This document shows positions 32,657 through 41,275 of a stretch of 60,781 nt of DNA, piece by piece. The translations under genes and the position numbers were made by a program. The stretch lies in assembly GCA_018652685.1 (NCBI GenBank), contig JABIBQ010000057.1:1-60781 (forward strand), written 5' to 3'. The stretch comes from Candidatus Bathyarchaeota archaeon (lineage in GTDB: Archaea; Thermoproteota; Bathyarchaeia; TCS64). Below the pieces are notes generated by a model. That model ran no database searches. It was not told the DNA's origin and was given only the letters and a program-made list of their open reading frames with translations. Position 1 is the first letter of the stretch, and each line of letters begins with the position of its first letter.

Positions 32657-33140
32657 TTGTTTGTCCCTGGAAAATCCAATCTTAAAAGGACACCCCCAAC
32701 GGTAGCTGGCACGCCTCCTGAATATGAAAATCCCAAGAAGATCATCGGGAGGAGCCCCTTCGAGTTCGCCATAGACCAACAGTACATAGGAAATCATTTT
32801 GGATACTGGCACATCAATGAGGGAAGGGGTAGATTCGCCACTCTCAGTCGCAGGGACCTTGCGGTAAACATCAGGTATTCCCTCAGCGAAAAGACAGTTA
32901 TCACCGAGGTGCGGCGCCGTTGTGAACCCATCGCTGGACTGCAGGACATTCAGGTTCATCGAGGAATTCATGAACGAGGTCAAGACACTCATAGCCGTCA
33001 TCTAGGGATACACCGAATTCATCGAGGAGAAGCTCGGATACGACATGGATCCCGCGATTAAGAGGCACCTCCAAGTAGTAATGAGAAACATCGAGCGCCT
33101 TGAGGAGTCAACCAAGAGAGTATTGGAGAGCCAAGACTAA
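32657..33140 (+). pseudogene. Decayed gene with a helical, kinase-dimerisation-like tail
   Basis: No single frame spans this interval, but the end is protein-like. From about 32889 one frame reads KRQLSPRCGAVVNP, then TFRFIEEFMNEVKTLIAVI, then TAG (33003-33005), then GYTEFIEEKLGYDMDPAIK and RHLQVVMRNIERLEEST. The piece around the TAG resembles the helical hairpin of histidine-kinase dimerisation domains (PLTVI-x-GYTEL pattern) but the phosphorylated histidine is missing. The 5' part (from TTG 32657) is in another frame and not recognisable. I interpret it as a signal-transduction gene remnant. Confidence 0.4.
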
Positions 33141-33149
33141 AAGTCCGGC

Positions 33150-33986
33150 CTATTTTCGTGCAACGATGACAAGCAGCTCATCGTTGCGGCCCTCGTCCTC
33201 GCCTGTCAAGGAGTCGTGGAAATCGACCTCGCTGAAACCTGCTTCCTTGAACAACTTTACGTACTCGTCGTTGGTGTAAGCGGGCATCGTGGACGAGTGA
33301 AGCGTCACCTCGCTGGTCTCCGCATCCAGTATTATGTACCTGTTGATGGCAACCCGCTGCTCCTCGTTCCAAAAGCACTCCATCAGTGCCAGGTGCGGCC
33401 CCTCCATGAAAAGCTCGCCCTCGCCGCTGTACCACGATTTTGGAGCCTCACCAATGGCCTTCACCGCATCAAAGGTGTGGGGCTCGGTCACGAACACGCC
33501 GCCCTCCGCGAGTGAATCATAAGCCTTCCTCAAAACGGCCGCGATATCCCCCCTCCTGAAGACGTTGAACTCCCCGAAGACAAACAAGACCAGCCCGTAG
33601 CCCTCGCCGTAGTCGGCCGTCCTCATGTCCTCAAGGACGTAATCGATCTCCTGACCGGATTTCTCGGCCTGCCCTCTGGCGTACTCGATGGACGCTGGCC
33701 CAAAGTCTATCCCCCTGACCTTGTAACCCAGACTCGTGAACCTGCTGGCGTAGAGTCCGGGACCACACGCAAGATCCAGTACCTTCCTTGGTCCTTCAAC
33801 GAGCCCGTCTATGAAGCTGACGTGCATGTCGATGATCTTGAATCGCCTGCTGGCCATGTCGTGGTCCTGTGAGAGGTGGTATTTGAGCATCCGCCCGCTG
33901 AACCCAGGTTCGTCCCATGGGATCTTCTCACCCTCGGCCCATGGCTCTGGCTGCATAGTTCGCTTGACTATGTTCATCAAGTTCAT
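33150..33986 (-). CDS. Class I SAM-dependent methyltransferase 2
   Basis: The 278-residue protein carries VLDLACGPGLYASRF (motif I, near 84-98) followed by VRGIDFGPASIEYARG (motif II) and VLFVFGEFNVFRRGD, typical of small-molecule or lipid/quinone methyltransferases. An N-terminal extension of about 80 residues precedes the domain. I start at ATG 33986 because a CATATTATATGG box on the minus strand at 34008-34019 gives a leaderless start there; an upstream ATG at 34010 overlaps this box. Substrate unknown. Confidence 0.82.
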   Translation of the reverse strand: MNLMNIVKRTMQPEPWAEGEKIPWDEPGFSGRMLKYHLSQDHDMASRRFKIIDMHVSFIDGLVEGPRKVLDLACGPGLYASRFTSLGYKVRGIDFGPASIEYARGQAEKSGQEIDYVLEDMRTADYGEGYGLVLFVFGEFNVFRRGDIAAVLRKAYDSLAEGGVFVTEPHTFDAVKAIGEAPKSWYSGEGELFMEGPHLALMECFWNEEQRVAINRYIILDAETSEVTLHSSTMPAYTNDEYVKLFKEAGFSEVDFHDSLTGEDEGRNDELLVIVARK

Positions 33987-34027
33987 TGCAATCACGCCAA
34001 CGGGCGCCATATAATATGAAACCTTTG

Positions 34028-34243
34028 CTATGCGTTGGCTGCGCAGTCCACTTGGGTTTGGATGTCCTTCAGGATGGAAACTATAATGTCCATCTGCTGA
34101 AGGTACTGGTTTGTGGTGAGAAGTTCGTACTTCTGCACCTCGTCAACGCTCTTCCTGAGCGCCTCCATCTTCTCCGACAGCGGCTCTTCCTCAGGCTGAG
34201 TCCTTCCAATCAACCTTTCTAACACTTTGTTCACCGTTGTCAT
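34028..34243 (-). CDS. Small coiled-coil protein
   Basis: The 71-residue protein is a single amphipathic helix with heptad spacing (LSEKMEALRKSVDEVQKYELL, then QMDIIVSILKDIQTQV). No family is recognisable. A strong TATA box lies 15-25 bases upstream of its ATG, and it is divergent from the winged-helix gene at 34323, suggesting a regulator-partner pair. Confidence 0.55.
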   Translation of the reverse strand: MTTVNKVLERLIGRTQPEEEPLSEKMEALRKSVDEVQKYELLTTNQYLQQMDIIVSILKDIQTQVDCAANA

Positions 34244-34256
34244 TACATGTCAAACG

Positions 34257-34268
34257 TTAATATATAAA
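34257..34268 (-). promoter_or_regulatory. TATA box of the small coiled-coil gene
   Basis: The minus strand reads TTTATATATTAA just before the ATG at 34243. Confidence 0.5.
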
Positions 34269-34295
34269 GATAGTGGTTCACAGACCATAACAGAC

Positions 34296-34300
34296 ATATA
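34296..34300 (+). promoter_or_regulatory. TATA box of the winged-helix gene
   Basis: ATATA lies 23-27 bases before ATG 34323 and supports that start over the long upstream frame from 34227. Confidence 0.45.
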
Positions 34301-34322
34301 CAGCAAGCGACAAAACAAACCC

Positions 34323-34958
34323 ATGGGCGAGTACGAGGACTATATAATAGACAAACCGGAACGGTTCAAGCTCATGCCTGAAAGCGTTTTCTCCCGCGCA
34401 AAGGAGTATGGTATCATCATGGACGGTTTGGCAAGTGGAACAAGGACAGTCAAGGAGATCCACGACCTTTACTCGCTCCCAGACGGAAAGTACTCCAAGA
34501 CCCTCAAGACTATCTACAGGTACCTTGACACCTTGGAGCAGGTCGGGCTCGTCAAACTGGCGGGACATCGTAAGACCAAGGGAAAGAGGACACTTCAGAA
34601 GCTCTACTGCAGGACCGCCAAGGTATTCTTCAATGACGATGCCGCTCACAAGGAGGAGTGGCTAAAGACGGAAAAGGGCCACAGGTTCATCGACATGCTG
34701 ACAGCCCTCATCTGGCAGCTCCACGGCAAAGAGGGCAACTCAGAAGCCATTAGCGAATCCGTTTTCGCCTATTTCAGGGCATCCCAGATCCACATCAACG
34801 AGATCATCGACAAGACCATGACCGACGACAGATTCTCAGACACCATGGATAAGTACACTCTCAGTGAGATCAAAGGGGCCCTCACGTTCGTGAGCCACAT
34901 CCAGGCCATGCTGGATAGCGAAGAGACGATAGAAGAGATGAAGAAGCTACTTGGGTGA
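34323..34958 (+). CDS. Winged-helix transcriptional regulator
   Basis: The 211-residue protein has a winged-helix domain in its first half: a helix pair at IIMDGLASGTRTVKEIHDLY, then TLKTIYRYLDTLEQVGLVKLAGHRKTKGKRTLQKLY, which reads as recognition helix and wing. The helical second half (about 115-211) may bind ligand or dimerise. The protein is probably an archaeal ArsR/MarR-like regulator. Its target is unknown; divergent and convergent neighbours (coiled-coil gene, Fe-S gene) are candidates. Its last 12 bases overlap the convergent Fe-S gene. Confidence 0.72.
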   Translation: MGEYEDYIIDKPERFKLMPESVFSRAKEYGIIMDGLASGTRTVKEIHDLYSLPDGKYSKTLKTIYRYLDTLEQVGLVKLAGHRKTKGKRTLQKLYCRTAKVFFNDDAAHKEEWLKTEKGHRFIDMLTALIWQLHGKEGNSEAISESVFAYFRASQIHINEIIDKTMTDDRFSDTMDKYTLSEIKGALTFVSHIQAMLDSEETIEEMKKLLG

Positions 34959-35708
34959 GGGGGCCCTCTCCCGTTTCTCGAACCTTAGGTCATGGCCAAT
35001 AGGGCACGCCTTCTGGCACGTGTTACACATGAGCCACGTGTTCTCGGTAAGGCTCGGGCTGTGCTCCATGTAGATGTCCTTGAACTCCGGACTCATCCTG
35101 TCCTCCCACTTCATACCGAGTAGGCACTTGTCATAGTCCACCTTGTAGGGGCTCAACGCACCCACTGGGCACGCTTTGATACACTCCTCACACTCTCCGC
35201 ATTGATCCTCGATAACGGGCCCAGTCGGTACAAGCTCGGCATCAGTGAGGACGCTCCTGAGCCTCAACCACGGCCCGAACTCAGGGTTGACGATAAGACT
35301 CTGCTTGCCGAAGCTGCCGATACCACTCATCTGGGCCATCCGCTTCTTGCTCAGCAGGTCAGGCTCCAACTCGGTTCTGTAGCCGAGGCTGCCAAGGTGG
35401 CGCATCATGCGTCTTGCATAGTACCTGCCCCTCCACTCATCGGGGTACTCGTGGTGATCACCCACCTTAATGACCATGTCGAAGAGACTGTCCCATATCT
35501 GGACCCCCAGGATGATGAGGCTCTTGGCCCCATCCATGTAGTCGCCTGTCTTCCCCGTGTCGCACTTGTAACCCCTGTGACCGATGTAGTGGCCAGGATA
35601 GGCATCGTATTGCTCCGCAGAAACGATTCCTACGAGGGGGAACCCGTATTTGTGAGCCCTCTTGATAATATCCTCTGTGAACTTGACGGCCTCCTCGCTG
35701 TAGCCCAT
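34947..35708 (-). CDS. QueG-like protein with two [4Fe-4S] clusters
   Basis: The 253-residue protein resembles the catalytic half of epoxyqueuosine reductases and reductive-dehalogenase-like proteins: GIGSFGKQSLIVNPEFGPWLRLRSVLTDAEL is the characteristic central block, and the C-terminus carries CGECEECIKACPVGAL plus a second cluster CNTCQKACPIGHD with an isolated CLLG cysteine. It lacks the C-terminal HEAT-like domain of true QueG, so queuosine metabolism is doubtful. Corrinoid binding is possible by family analogy. ATG 35708 fits the bidirectional A+T box at 35735. Confidence 0.8.
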   Translation of the reverse strand: MGYSEEAVKFTEDIIKRAHKYGFPLVGIVSAEQYDAYPGHYIGHRGYKCDTGKTGDYMDGAKSLIILGVQIWDSLFDMVIKVGDHHEYPDEWRGRYYARRMMRHLGSLGYRTELEPDLLSKKRMAQMSGIGSFGKQSLIVNPEFGPWLRLRSVLTDAELVPTGPVIEDQCGECEECIKACPVGALSPYKVDYDKCLLGMKWEDRMSPEFKDIYMEHSPSLTENTWLMCNTCQKACPIGHDLRFEKRERAPSPK

Positions 35709-35734
35709 AGTAATCAAAGGGATTTAGTCGAGGA

Positions 35735-35745
35735 TATTTAAAAAA
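35735..35745. promoter_or_regulatory. Bidirectional A+T box
   Basis: TATTTAAAAAA lies 27-37 bases before the Fe-S gene start (35708, minus) and 26-36 bases before a possible short gene on the plus strand (35771). Confidence 0.45.
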
Positions 35746-35770
35746 TGCAGTGCCAAATCGGTTCACATTA

Positions 35771-35911
35771 ATGGGGACTGTAACTGAATGCCATTCCATT
35801 TCGCCTCACCAGGTGTATATGAGGTTTGTAGATTATTCGATAACCTTGATCAAGAAGGCAAATCCGATAGGTCAAATTATTACATACGAAGGCGACGAAA
35901 AAAATTGCTGA
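35771..35911 (+). CDS. Possible 46-residue protein
   Basis: An ATG at the right distance from the A+T box opens a frame with a mixed hydrophobic/charged content (YMRFVDYSITLIKKANPIGQ, ending in DEKNC). No homology is recognisable and its short length makes chance likely. It is the only candidate in the 417-base spacer between the Fe-S gene and the ferredoxin-DUF362 gene; the remaining A+T-rich sequence up to 36125 holds promoter sequence but no gene I can support. Confidence 0.25.
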   Translation: MGTVTECHSISPHQVYMRFVDYSITLIKKANPIGQIITYEGDEKNC

Positions 35912-36125
35912 TCATTACGTTACTAGTAAAATGAAAATAAACGCGAAGGTAGTATGAGCACACTAATTTTATGAGATATTCCTAGTGCACTGTGTTAAGA
36001 TTTTATCAATAACAGTTAGGCGCACGCGTCTGGACATAAGACTCGTTGGAATATTGAACAAGGATTTGTAATTCAGGGAGCCAAACACTAATGATTTATC
36101 AGCTCACCCCCCCCCTGACACTGAT

Positions 36126-37208
36126 ATGAAGCACAGGGTCGCCGTCGTCAAGACAGATATTGGCGTCAAAGAGGCAACAAAAAAGGCTGTGGAGCTCCTT
36201 GGCGGCATTGGCAAGTTCATAGAGCCAGGACAGGAGACGCTCCTCAAACCTAACCTATTCACAGTCAAGGGACCCGAGACTGGTGCAACCACTGACATGC
36301 GTGTCGTGTTAGGCGTCCACGAGCTCCTAATAGAGCAGGGAAGTCCGGCAACATTGGGGGAGTGCCCAGCCACTGGCTCCTATACTAGACCTGACATTGT
36401 GTTTGATGGGCTTGGCGTGAGGGAGATATGCGATGGGAACGGCATCGAGATTAGCGTTCTCGACAGGGAGGCCCCAATAAAGAGGACTGTTAAAGGGGTT
36501 GCGGTCAACGATTTCTGGTTCCCCGAGTCCTCCACAACAAAACCAGTCATCAACTTCCCGACCCTCAAGACCCACGTGCTCACCACCCTCACCTGTGCCG
36601 TCAAGAACCTGTTCGGTCTCCAGCAGGGGGGAACAAAGGCTCACCACCACGTCCAGATGAAGAACGACGGGGAGGCGTTCAGTCACATGCTACTGGACCT
36701 TTACACGGCTATCAAGGACCAAATCAAGCTCCATATAGTTGACGCACACGTCGCAATGGAGGGGGAAGGACCGGCAGCGGGAGACCCGGTGGAACTCGGA
36801 CTCATCATCGCGGGTGAGGACGCTGTCGCTGTGGACATGGTTGCCTCTGCGATCATGGGTTGGGATCCACTAAGTGTGGGGACAAACTACCTAGCAGCCC
36901 AGAGGAACATAGGACCCAAGGGAATGGATGAGATCGAAGTGGTAGGTGAATCAGTAGAGGATGTAATGCACCCAATGAAGAAGCCGGTGACACACCAAGA
37001 CCACCAAATGTTCCATGATATCAGGATGCCCATCGTTGTTGAACCGGAGAAATGCATCGCGTGCGGTGTATGCGTCAAGGTATGCCCTGCGAATGTGATC
37101 ACCATCACTGAGCTACCCGAGTTCAACATGGACAAGTGCATTCAGTGCTTCTGCTGCTGCGAGCTCTGCCCCCAGAGCGCCATGAAAGCCATCAGGCCTG
37201 ATGAATAA
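36126..37208 (+). CDS. DUF362 protein with C-terminal two-cluster ferredoxin domain
   Basis: The 360-residue protein combines a DUF362 domain (VAVVKTDIGVKEATKKAV, TLLKPNLFTVKGPETGATTD, VINFPTLKTHVLTTLTCAVKNLFG) with a C-terminal ferredoxin domain bearing CIACGVCVKVCP (about 310-321) and CIQCFCCCELCP (about 338-349). This is the fused form of the family. It is likely a cytoplasmic electron-transfer or metal-handling protein; the function of DUF362 is not settled. Its stop shares a base with the ATG of the HIT gene, so the two are coupled. A second DUF362 gene without clusters is 4.6 kb upstream. Confidence 0.88.
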   Translation: MKHRVAVVKTDIGVKEATKKAVELLGGIGKFIEPGQETLLKPNLFTVKGPETGATTDMRVVLGVHELLIEQGSPATLGECPATGSYTRPDIVFDGLGVREICDGNGIEISVLDREAPIKRTVKGVAVNDFWFPESSTTKPVINFPTLKTHVLTTLTCAVKNLFGLQQGGTKAHHHVQMKNDGEAFSHMLLDLYTAIKDQIKLHIVDAHVAMEGEGPAAGDPVELGLIIAGEDAVAVDMVASAIMGWDPLSVGTNYLAAQRNIGPKGMDEIEVVGESVEDVMHPMKKPVTHQDHQMFHDIRMPIVVEPEKCIACGVCVKVCPANVITITELPEFNMDKCIQCFCCCELCPQSAMKAIRPDE

Positions 37209-37627
37209 TGTGCATCTTCTGCCAGATAGTCGAGGGCGAGATACCCAGCTACAAGGTCTACGAGGACGAGTACACCCTGGCTTTCCTTGACATCGCGCCG
37301 ATAGCGGACGGACACGTGCTGCTCATCCCCAAGCACCACGAGCAGTTCGTGGAGGATCTGCCCGAAGAAATATACACCGCGCTCTTCGACAGCCTCAAGG
37401 GGCTTGTCAACCCCATTCAGGCGGTGTTCGACGCCCCTGCCAGCAACATCGGCCTCAACAACGGGCCAAACGCGGGTCAGATTATACCCCACGTCCATAT
37501 CCACATCGTACCAAGGCCTAAGAAGGCGGGGCCGACGTTGTCCAGCAGTGCAGGCAGGTTCAAGCCTAGAAACAAAGAATACTTCGAGGAAATAGCAGAT
37601 AAGATTAGGAAAGAGATTAAGAGGTGA
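37208..37627 (+). CDS. HIT-family nucleotide hydrolase/transferase
   Basis: The 139-residue protein shows MCIFCQIVEGEIPSYKVYED at the start and the histidine triad HVHIHI at 95-100 followed by VPR. HIT proteins hydrolyse nucleoside phosphoramidates or dinucleotides such as Ap4A. The gene overlaps the preceding DUF362-ferredoxin stop by one base (TAATG), an unusual partner. Its 3' end overlaps the convergent CoA-disulfide reductase gene by 11 bases. Confidence 0.93.
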   Translation: MCIFCQIVEGEIPSYKVYEDEYTLAFLDIAPIADGHVLLIPKHHEQFVEDLPEEIYTALFDSLKGLVNPIQAVFDAPASNIGLNNGPNAGQIIPHVHIHIVPRPKKAGPTLSSSAGRFKPRNKEYFEEIADKIRKEIKR

Positions 37628-39308
37628 GGTAACCAGGGAACGGCCAAGCCGCGAGGCTGCCGTCCAGTATCTTCACATTATCGTAATCGAGGCTCCTGAG
37701 AGTCCTCTCGGCGTTGTATGCCCTGATGCTAGTGGCACAGAAGATGATTACCTCCTTTTCCTTGGGTATCTCAGCCACGCGCTCCTTCAGGTCAACTACG
37801 GGGATGTGTAACCCTCTGAAGTCCTTGAAGTGAACACGGTTGTATTCTTCGTCCCTCCTGACATCAAGGAGCACGAACTCCGCGTCTCCGTCAAGCCTCT
37901 CCTTAAGCTCAACTGAGTTGACGCCGTGTGCTAACCCCTGCACCTTGTTCCTCATGACATTTGCCGCGTGGGCTACAGCGTCGATGGCCGTGCTGTAGGC
38001 CGGGGCGTATCCAAGGTCCAGGTCCGCGATGTTCTTCAGGTTTGAACCGAACTTCATTGCGGTGGCAACGACATCAATCCTCTTGACCCCATCACCGGGA
38101 CCGACGACCTGGCAGCCCAGCACCTTGCAGCTCTCCCTGTCCGCAATTAACTTGATTACCGTCGTCTTGTTACCGGGGATGTAGCCGCTGTAGTCAGACC
38201 GGGGGGCGATGGCCGTGACAACGTCATGGCCAAGCTCCCGTGCCTTTGATTCCGTGATTCCCGTGGTGCCGCAGTTCCAGTCAAGTATCTTGAAGACGGC
38301 TGTACCGTTTATTCCCTTGAACGTGGTTCCGCGTCCCGCGATGTTGTCGGCGATGATTCTGCCGTGCTTGTTGGCGGTACTGCCCAAGGGCGCATAGACC
38401 TTCTCACCCGTCAGGAGGTGGGTTGACTCGACACAGTCGCCCCCCGCGTAGATGTCGGGGTCGCTGGTCTGCATATGCTCGTTTACCGTTATTGCTCTTG
38501 TTGGGCCTGTCTCAAGCCCCGCCTTGACGGCTAACTCAGTGTTTGGGCGTACACCGATGGCGACAACCACCAGATCGGCGGTGATTACTCGACCATCAGC
38601 AGTCTCAACGGCCTTTACCTTGCCAACCCCGTCATCAATCATCCTGGCGACCGGACTCCCCTTTACAATGTTCACTCCCTTCCCCTCAAGGTAGTTCTCA
38701 AGCAAGAAAGCCATCTCGGGGTCAAGCAGGTTGGGCACGAGTGTCGGCATCATCTCGATGACTGACACGGAACAGCCCCTTGCCACAAACGCGCCGCAGC
38801 TCTCGATCCCTATCAAGCCACCGCCTACCACCACCACGTTCTTGGCCCCCATATCGACCTCGGTCCTGATGGCCTTGGCGTGGTGAGGGTTGTAGAGCCT
38901 GTGCACTCCCTTGAGGTCCACTCCCTCCATCCTTGGTACGAAGGGGCTCGCTCCTGTACCCAAGACCAGTTTATCGTATGGCATGTCCGTGACCTCCCCC
39001 GTCCTCAGATCCTCGAAGGTAACGGTCTTCGCCTCCCTGTTTATCATTGTGACTTCCGTCTGGTCAAGCACAGTGAAACCCCTGTTGGCCTTGAAATACG
39101 CCGCGTCCCTGATTGATGCGCCTCCCAGGAGCTCGTTCCACTCCTCTATGACGTTCTCGATATAGTACGGCATACCGCAGCCCGCGTAGCTCAGCAAGTC
39201 CTGTCTCTCAATAACTGTGATCTCGGACTCATGGTCAAGCCTCCTGAGCCTGGCGGCCGTCTTGGGCCCAGTTGCCACGCCGCCAATAATAATAATATTC
39301 CTAGGCAT
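37617..39308 (-). CDS. CoA-disulfide reductase/NADH oxidase fused to rhodanese
   Basis: The 563-residue flavoprotein starts with the FAD loop IIIIGGVATGPKTAARL and carries the single active-site cysteine Cys44 in LSYAGCGMPYY, the mark of the CoA-disulfide reductase/NADH-oxidase group. A NAD(P)-binding motif (VVVVGGGLIGIES) and a dimer domain follow. The last 100 residues are a rhodanese domain with its own cysteine (Cys524 in FCATSIRA). The fused CoADR-Rhd form is known to reduce CoA persulfides, linking CoA thiol and sulfane sulfur metabolism. An TTTTAAG box lies about 25-32 bases upstream. Confidence 0.9.
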   Translation of the reverse strand: MPRNIIIIGGVATGPKTAARLRRLDHESEITVIERQDLLSYAGCGMPYYIENVIEEWNELLGGASIRDAAYFKANRGFTVLDQTEVTMINREAKTVTFEDLRTGEVTDMPYDKLVLGTGASPFVPRMEGVDLKGVHRLYNPHHAKAIRTEVDMGAKNVVVVGGGLIGIESCGAFVARGCSVSVIEMMPTLVPNLLDPEMAFLLENYLEGKGVNIVKGSPVARMIDDGVGKVKAVETADGRVITADLVVVAIGVRPNTELAVKAGLETGPTRAITVNEHMQTSDPDIYAGGDCVESTHLLTGEKVYAPLGSTANKHGRIIADNIAGRGTTFKGINGTAVFKILDWNCGTTGITESKARELGHDVVTAIAPRSDYSGYIPGNKTTVIKLIADRESCKVLGCQVVGPGDGVKRIDVVATAMKFGSNLKNIADLDLGYAPAYSTAIDAVAHAANVMRNKVQGLAHGVNSVELKERLDGDAEFVLLDVRRDEEYNRVHFKDFRGLHIPVVDLKERVAEIPKEKEVIIFCATSIRAYNAERTLRSLDYDNVKILDGSLAAWPFPGYLTS

Positions 39309-39352
39309 GGCAGAAGGGAAGGTGAAAGTTACTTAAAACTGCGTTGAAAGAA

Positions 39353-40138
39353 TTAGAGGACCGAGAAGAAGATCCTCAGCTTATCCTCCATAGGCTTCCC
39401 CATAGCGTAGGTGTTGTGCTCCACCTCATCGAACAGCTCCAGCGTGACATCCCCGCCTGCATTCTCCAGAGCCGCGGCCAGCATCTTCGCGCTGGTGTCC
39501 GGCGGAATGTTCACGTCCTTCGCGCCGTGGTAGATGATAGTCTTCGGTAGACTCGTTCCTTTCTCAAGTGCCTGAAGTCCTGGCATGGGGTCGTACTTGA
39601 CGATACGCTTGATGGCCTCGTCATCCGGCGAGTCCTGGGGGATCCCGTATGCCTCCAGCATGACTCCCTTGAACTTCTGCTCAACGACTATTGTTGACAG
39701 GTTTGCCACAGCTTGCATCACCGCCACGGCCTTCACCTTGCCGGCGAAAGGCCCAAGCACGCTATTCCAGATCACGGCCCCTCCAAGCCCCCCGCCCATA
39801 AATCCCAGGCGACCGGTGTCAATGCCCTCGACCCCCTCAAGATGCTTGAGTAGTGCCGTGTTGGCCTCGACGCTACAGGGGTTCCCCCAGTGGTTCCCGC
39901 ATGCGTGGGTGCCAGCCACAACACAGCCTGAGTCATCCATTGCGGCCCTCAGGTAAGCCGCCTTACTGGGCGTGTCAACCCAGTCGGACTCACCTTCCCT
40001 GACATAGCCCCCTGCACCGTGGTGGTGAATCAGTACAGGTGCGGTCTTTCCCGGTTCAAACCCCGGTGGCGTCCAGATGTAGCACCACTCGCCCCCCGCC
40101 TTGAAGTAACGTTTCTGCTCTCCTTTCTCCAGTTTCAT
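39353..40138 (-). CDS. Alpha/beta hydrolase lacking the nucleophile
   Basis: The 261-residue protein has the dienelactone-hydrolase/esterase fold: oxyanion-type HHHGAGG near 38-44, a nucleophile elbow, an aspartate in HGAKDVNIPP near 218 and the histidine in EVEHNTYA near 244. At the elbow, GFMGGGLGG places glycine (117) where the family has serine or cysteine. Either it is a pseudo-enzyme that only binds a ligand or it uses another nucleophile. It is divergent from the Old Yellow Enzyme relative across 30 bases and precedes the CoA-disulfide reductase gene on the same strand. Confidence 0.78.
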   Translation of the reverse strand: MKLEKGEQKRYFKAGGEWCYIWTPPGFEPGKTAPVLIHHHGAGGYVREGESDWVDTPSKAAYLRAAMDDSGCVVAGTHACGNHWGNPCSVEANTALLKHLEGVEGIDTGRLGFMGGGLGGAVIWNSVLGPFAGKVKAVAVMQAVANLSTIVVEQKFKGVMLEAYGIPQDSPDDEAIKRIVKYDPMPGLQALEKGTSLPKTIIYHGAKDVNIPPDTSAKMLAAALENAGGDVTLELFDEVEHNTYAMGKPMEDKLRIFFSVL

Positions 40139-40144
40139 AATTAA
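40138..40144 (+). promoter_or_regulatory. TATA-like box of the OYE-family gene
   Basis: TAATTAA lies 25-31 bases before ATG 40169, overlapping the start of the divergent hydrolase gene. Confidence 0.45.
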
Positions 40145-40168
40145 CCGTCATCTGTAGATACTAAAAAA

Positions 40169-41275
40169 ATGTCTGAGGCAACCTTGAAAAAAGGCGGCGT
40201 ATGCATCTATGACATGTCAGACATTTTCGAGCCATATATGATCCGGGACATGCTGGTGAGGAATCGCTTCATGAGAAGCGCGACCACCAGCGCGTTCTCG
40301 GACGAGAACGGTATAGTCAACGACACCATCATCAAGCACTATGAGAAAATGAGCAAGGGAGAGTGCGGCCTCATAATCAAGGGCCACCTCTACATCATGG
40401 ACAGCGGGAAAGCTCACGACGGCATGGCGGGTATCAGCAAAGACGTCCAGATACCCATGCTAAAGAAGCTAACTGATGCAGTGCATGAGCATGGCGGTCA
40501 CATCGTGGCACAAATCAACCACGGAGGAGTGGTCCACTCGCCCGACAGAGCGGGGCCAAGCGTGTACGGCGAGGATGACTGGATAGCCAGAGCGTTCAGC
40601 GGCGACGAGATTGAGTCTATTATCGAGGGATACGGGGACGCTGCCGAGCGGGCCATGCAGGCTGGGTTCGACGCGGTCCAGATCCACGGCGCACATGGTT
40701 ACCTCATCAGCCAGTTCCTCAGCAAGCACGTCAATAAGCGCGAAGACAAGTGGGGTGGAAGCCTTGAAAACAGAATGAGGCTTCTGCTCGAGGTCTACGA
40801 CGAGGTGCGCGGAAAGCTGGGGAACGCACCGGTAATGCTCAAGATGAACAGCGATGACTTCAGCGATGATGGTTTCACCATTGAAGAGTCGGCCATCGTC
40901 GCAAAGGCGATCGCGGCCAAGGGAATCGACCTCATCGAGGTAAGCGGAGGAGGTAGGGGGAGAAGGGCAGACCTCAGAGAGAGGGCAAAGAACTCAGATT
41001 ACCCGGACCTTGACTTTGGCGGCCACGCCGTCAAGATCAGGGAGGCCACCGAGCCCACACCAATGGGACTCGTCCACGGTTACACCAACCTGGAGACCAT
41101 GGAGAAGACTATCGAGGCTGACCTGACAGACATGGTGAGCATGAGCAGGCCATTCATCAGAGAACCGGGACTCGTCAAGAGGCTCAAGGCAGGCGCAAAG
41201 GAGACAACATGCATCCGCTGCGATGCGTGCAGAGCAAACTTCGGTGTCGCTATGATGCAGTGCCTTCTTGAGTGA
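40169..41275 (+). CDS. Old Yellow Enzyme-family NADH:flavin oxidoreductase
   Basis: The 368-residue FMN protein matches the OYE family: NRFMRSATTSAFSDENG near 29-45, the catalytic-pocket QINHGG, and FDAVQIHGAHGYLISQFLS followed by NKREDKWGGSLENR. The C-terminus adds CIRCDACRANFG, which resembles the cysteine spacing of the larger, iron-sulfur-containing 2,4-dienoyl-CoA-reductase-like members but stops before their second flavoprotein domain. It probably reduces activated C=C bonds. It is convergent with the LivH-like gene, overlapping by 26 bases. Confidence 0.88.
   Translation: MSEATLKKGGVCIYDMSDIFEPYMIRDMLVRNRFMRSATTSAFSDENGIVNDTIIKHYEKMSKGECGLIIKGHLYIMDSGKAHDGMAGISKDVQIPMLKKLTDAVHEHGGHIVAQINHGGVVHSPDRAGPSVYGEDDWIARAFSGDEIESIIEGYGDAAERAMQAGFDAVQIHGAHGYLISQFLSKHVNKREDKWGGSLENRMRLLLEVYDEVRGKLGNAPVMLKMNSDDFSDDGFTIEESAIVAKAIAAKGIDLIEVSGGGRGRRADLRERAKNSDYPDLDFGGHAVKIREATEPTPMGLVHGYTNLETMEKTIEADLTDMVSMSRPFIREPGLVKRLKAGAKETTCIRCDACRANFGVAMMQCLLE

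Noticed and set aside
32651-33001. 116-codon minus-strand frame over the decayed kinase-like gene
   Set aside because: No recognisable domain; the plus strand better explains the region, although the 5' part remains unclear.
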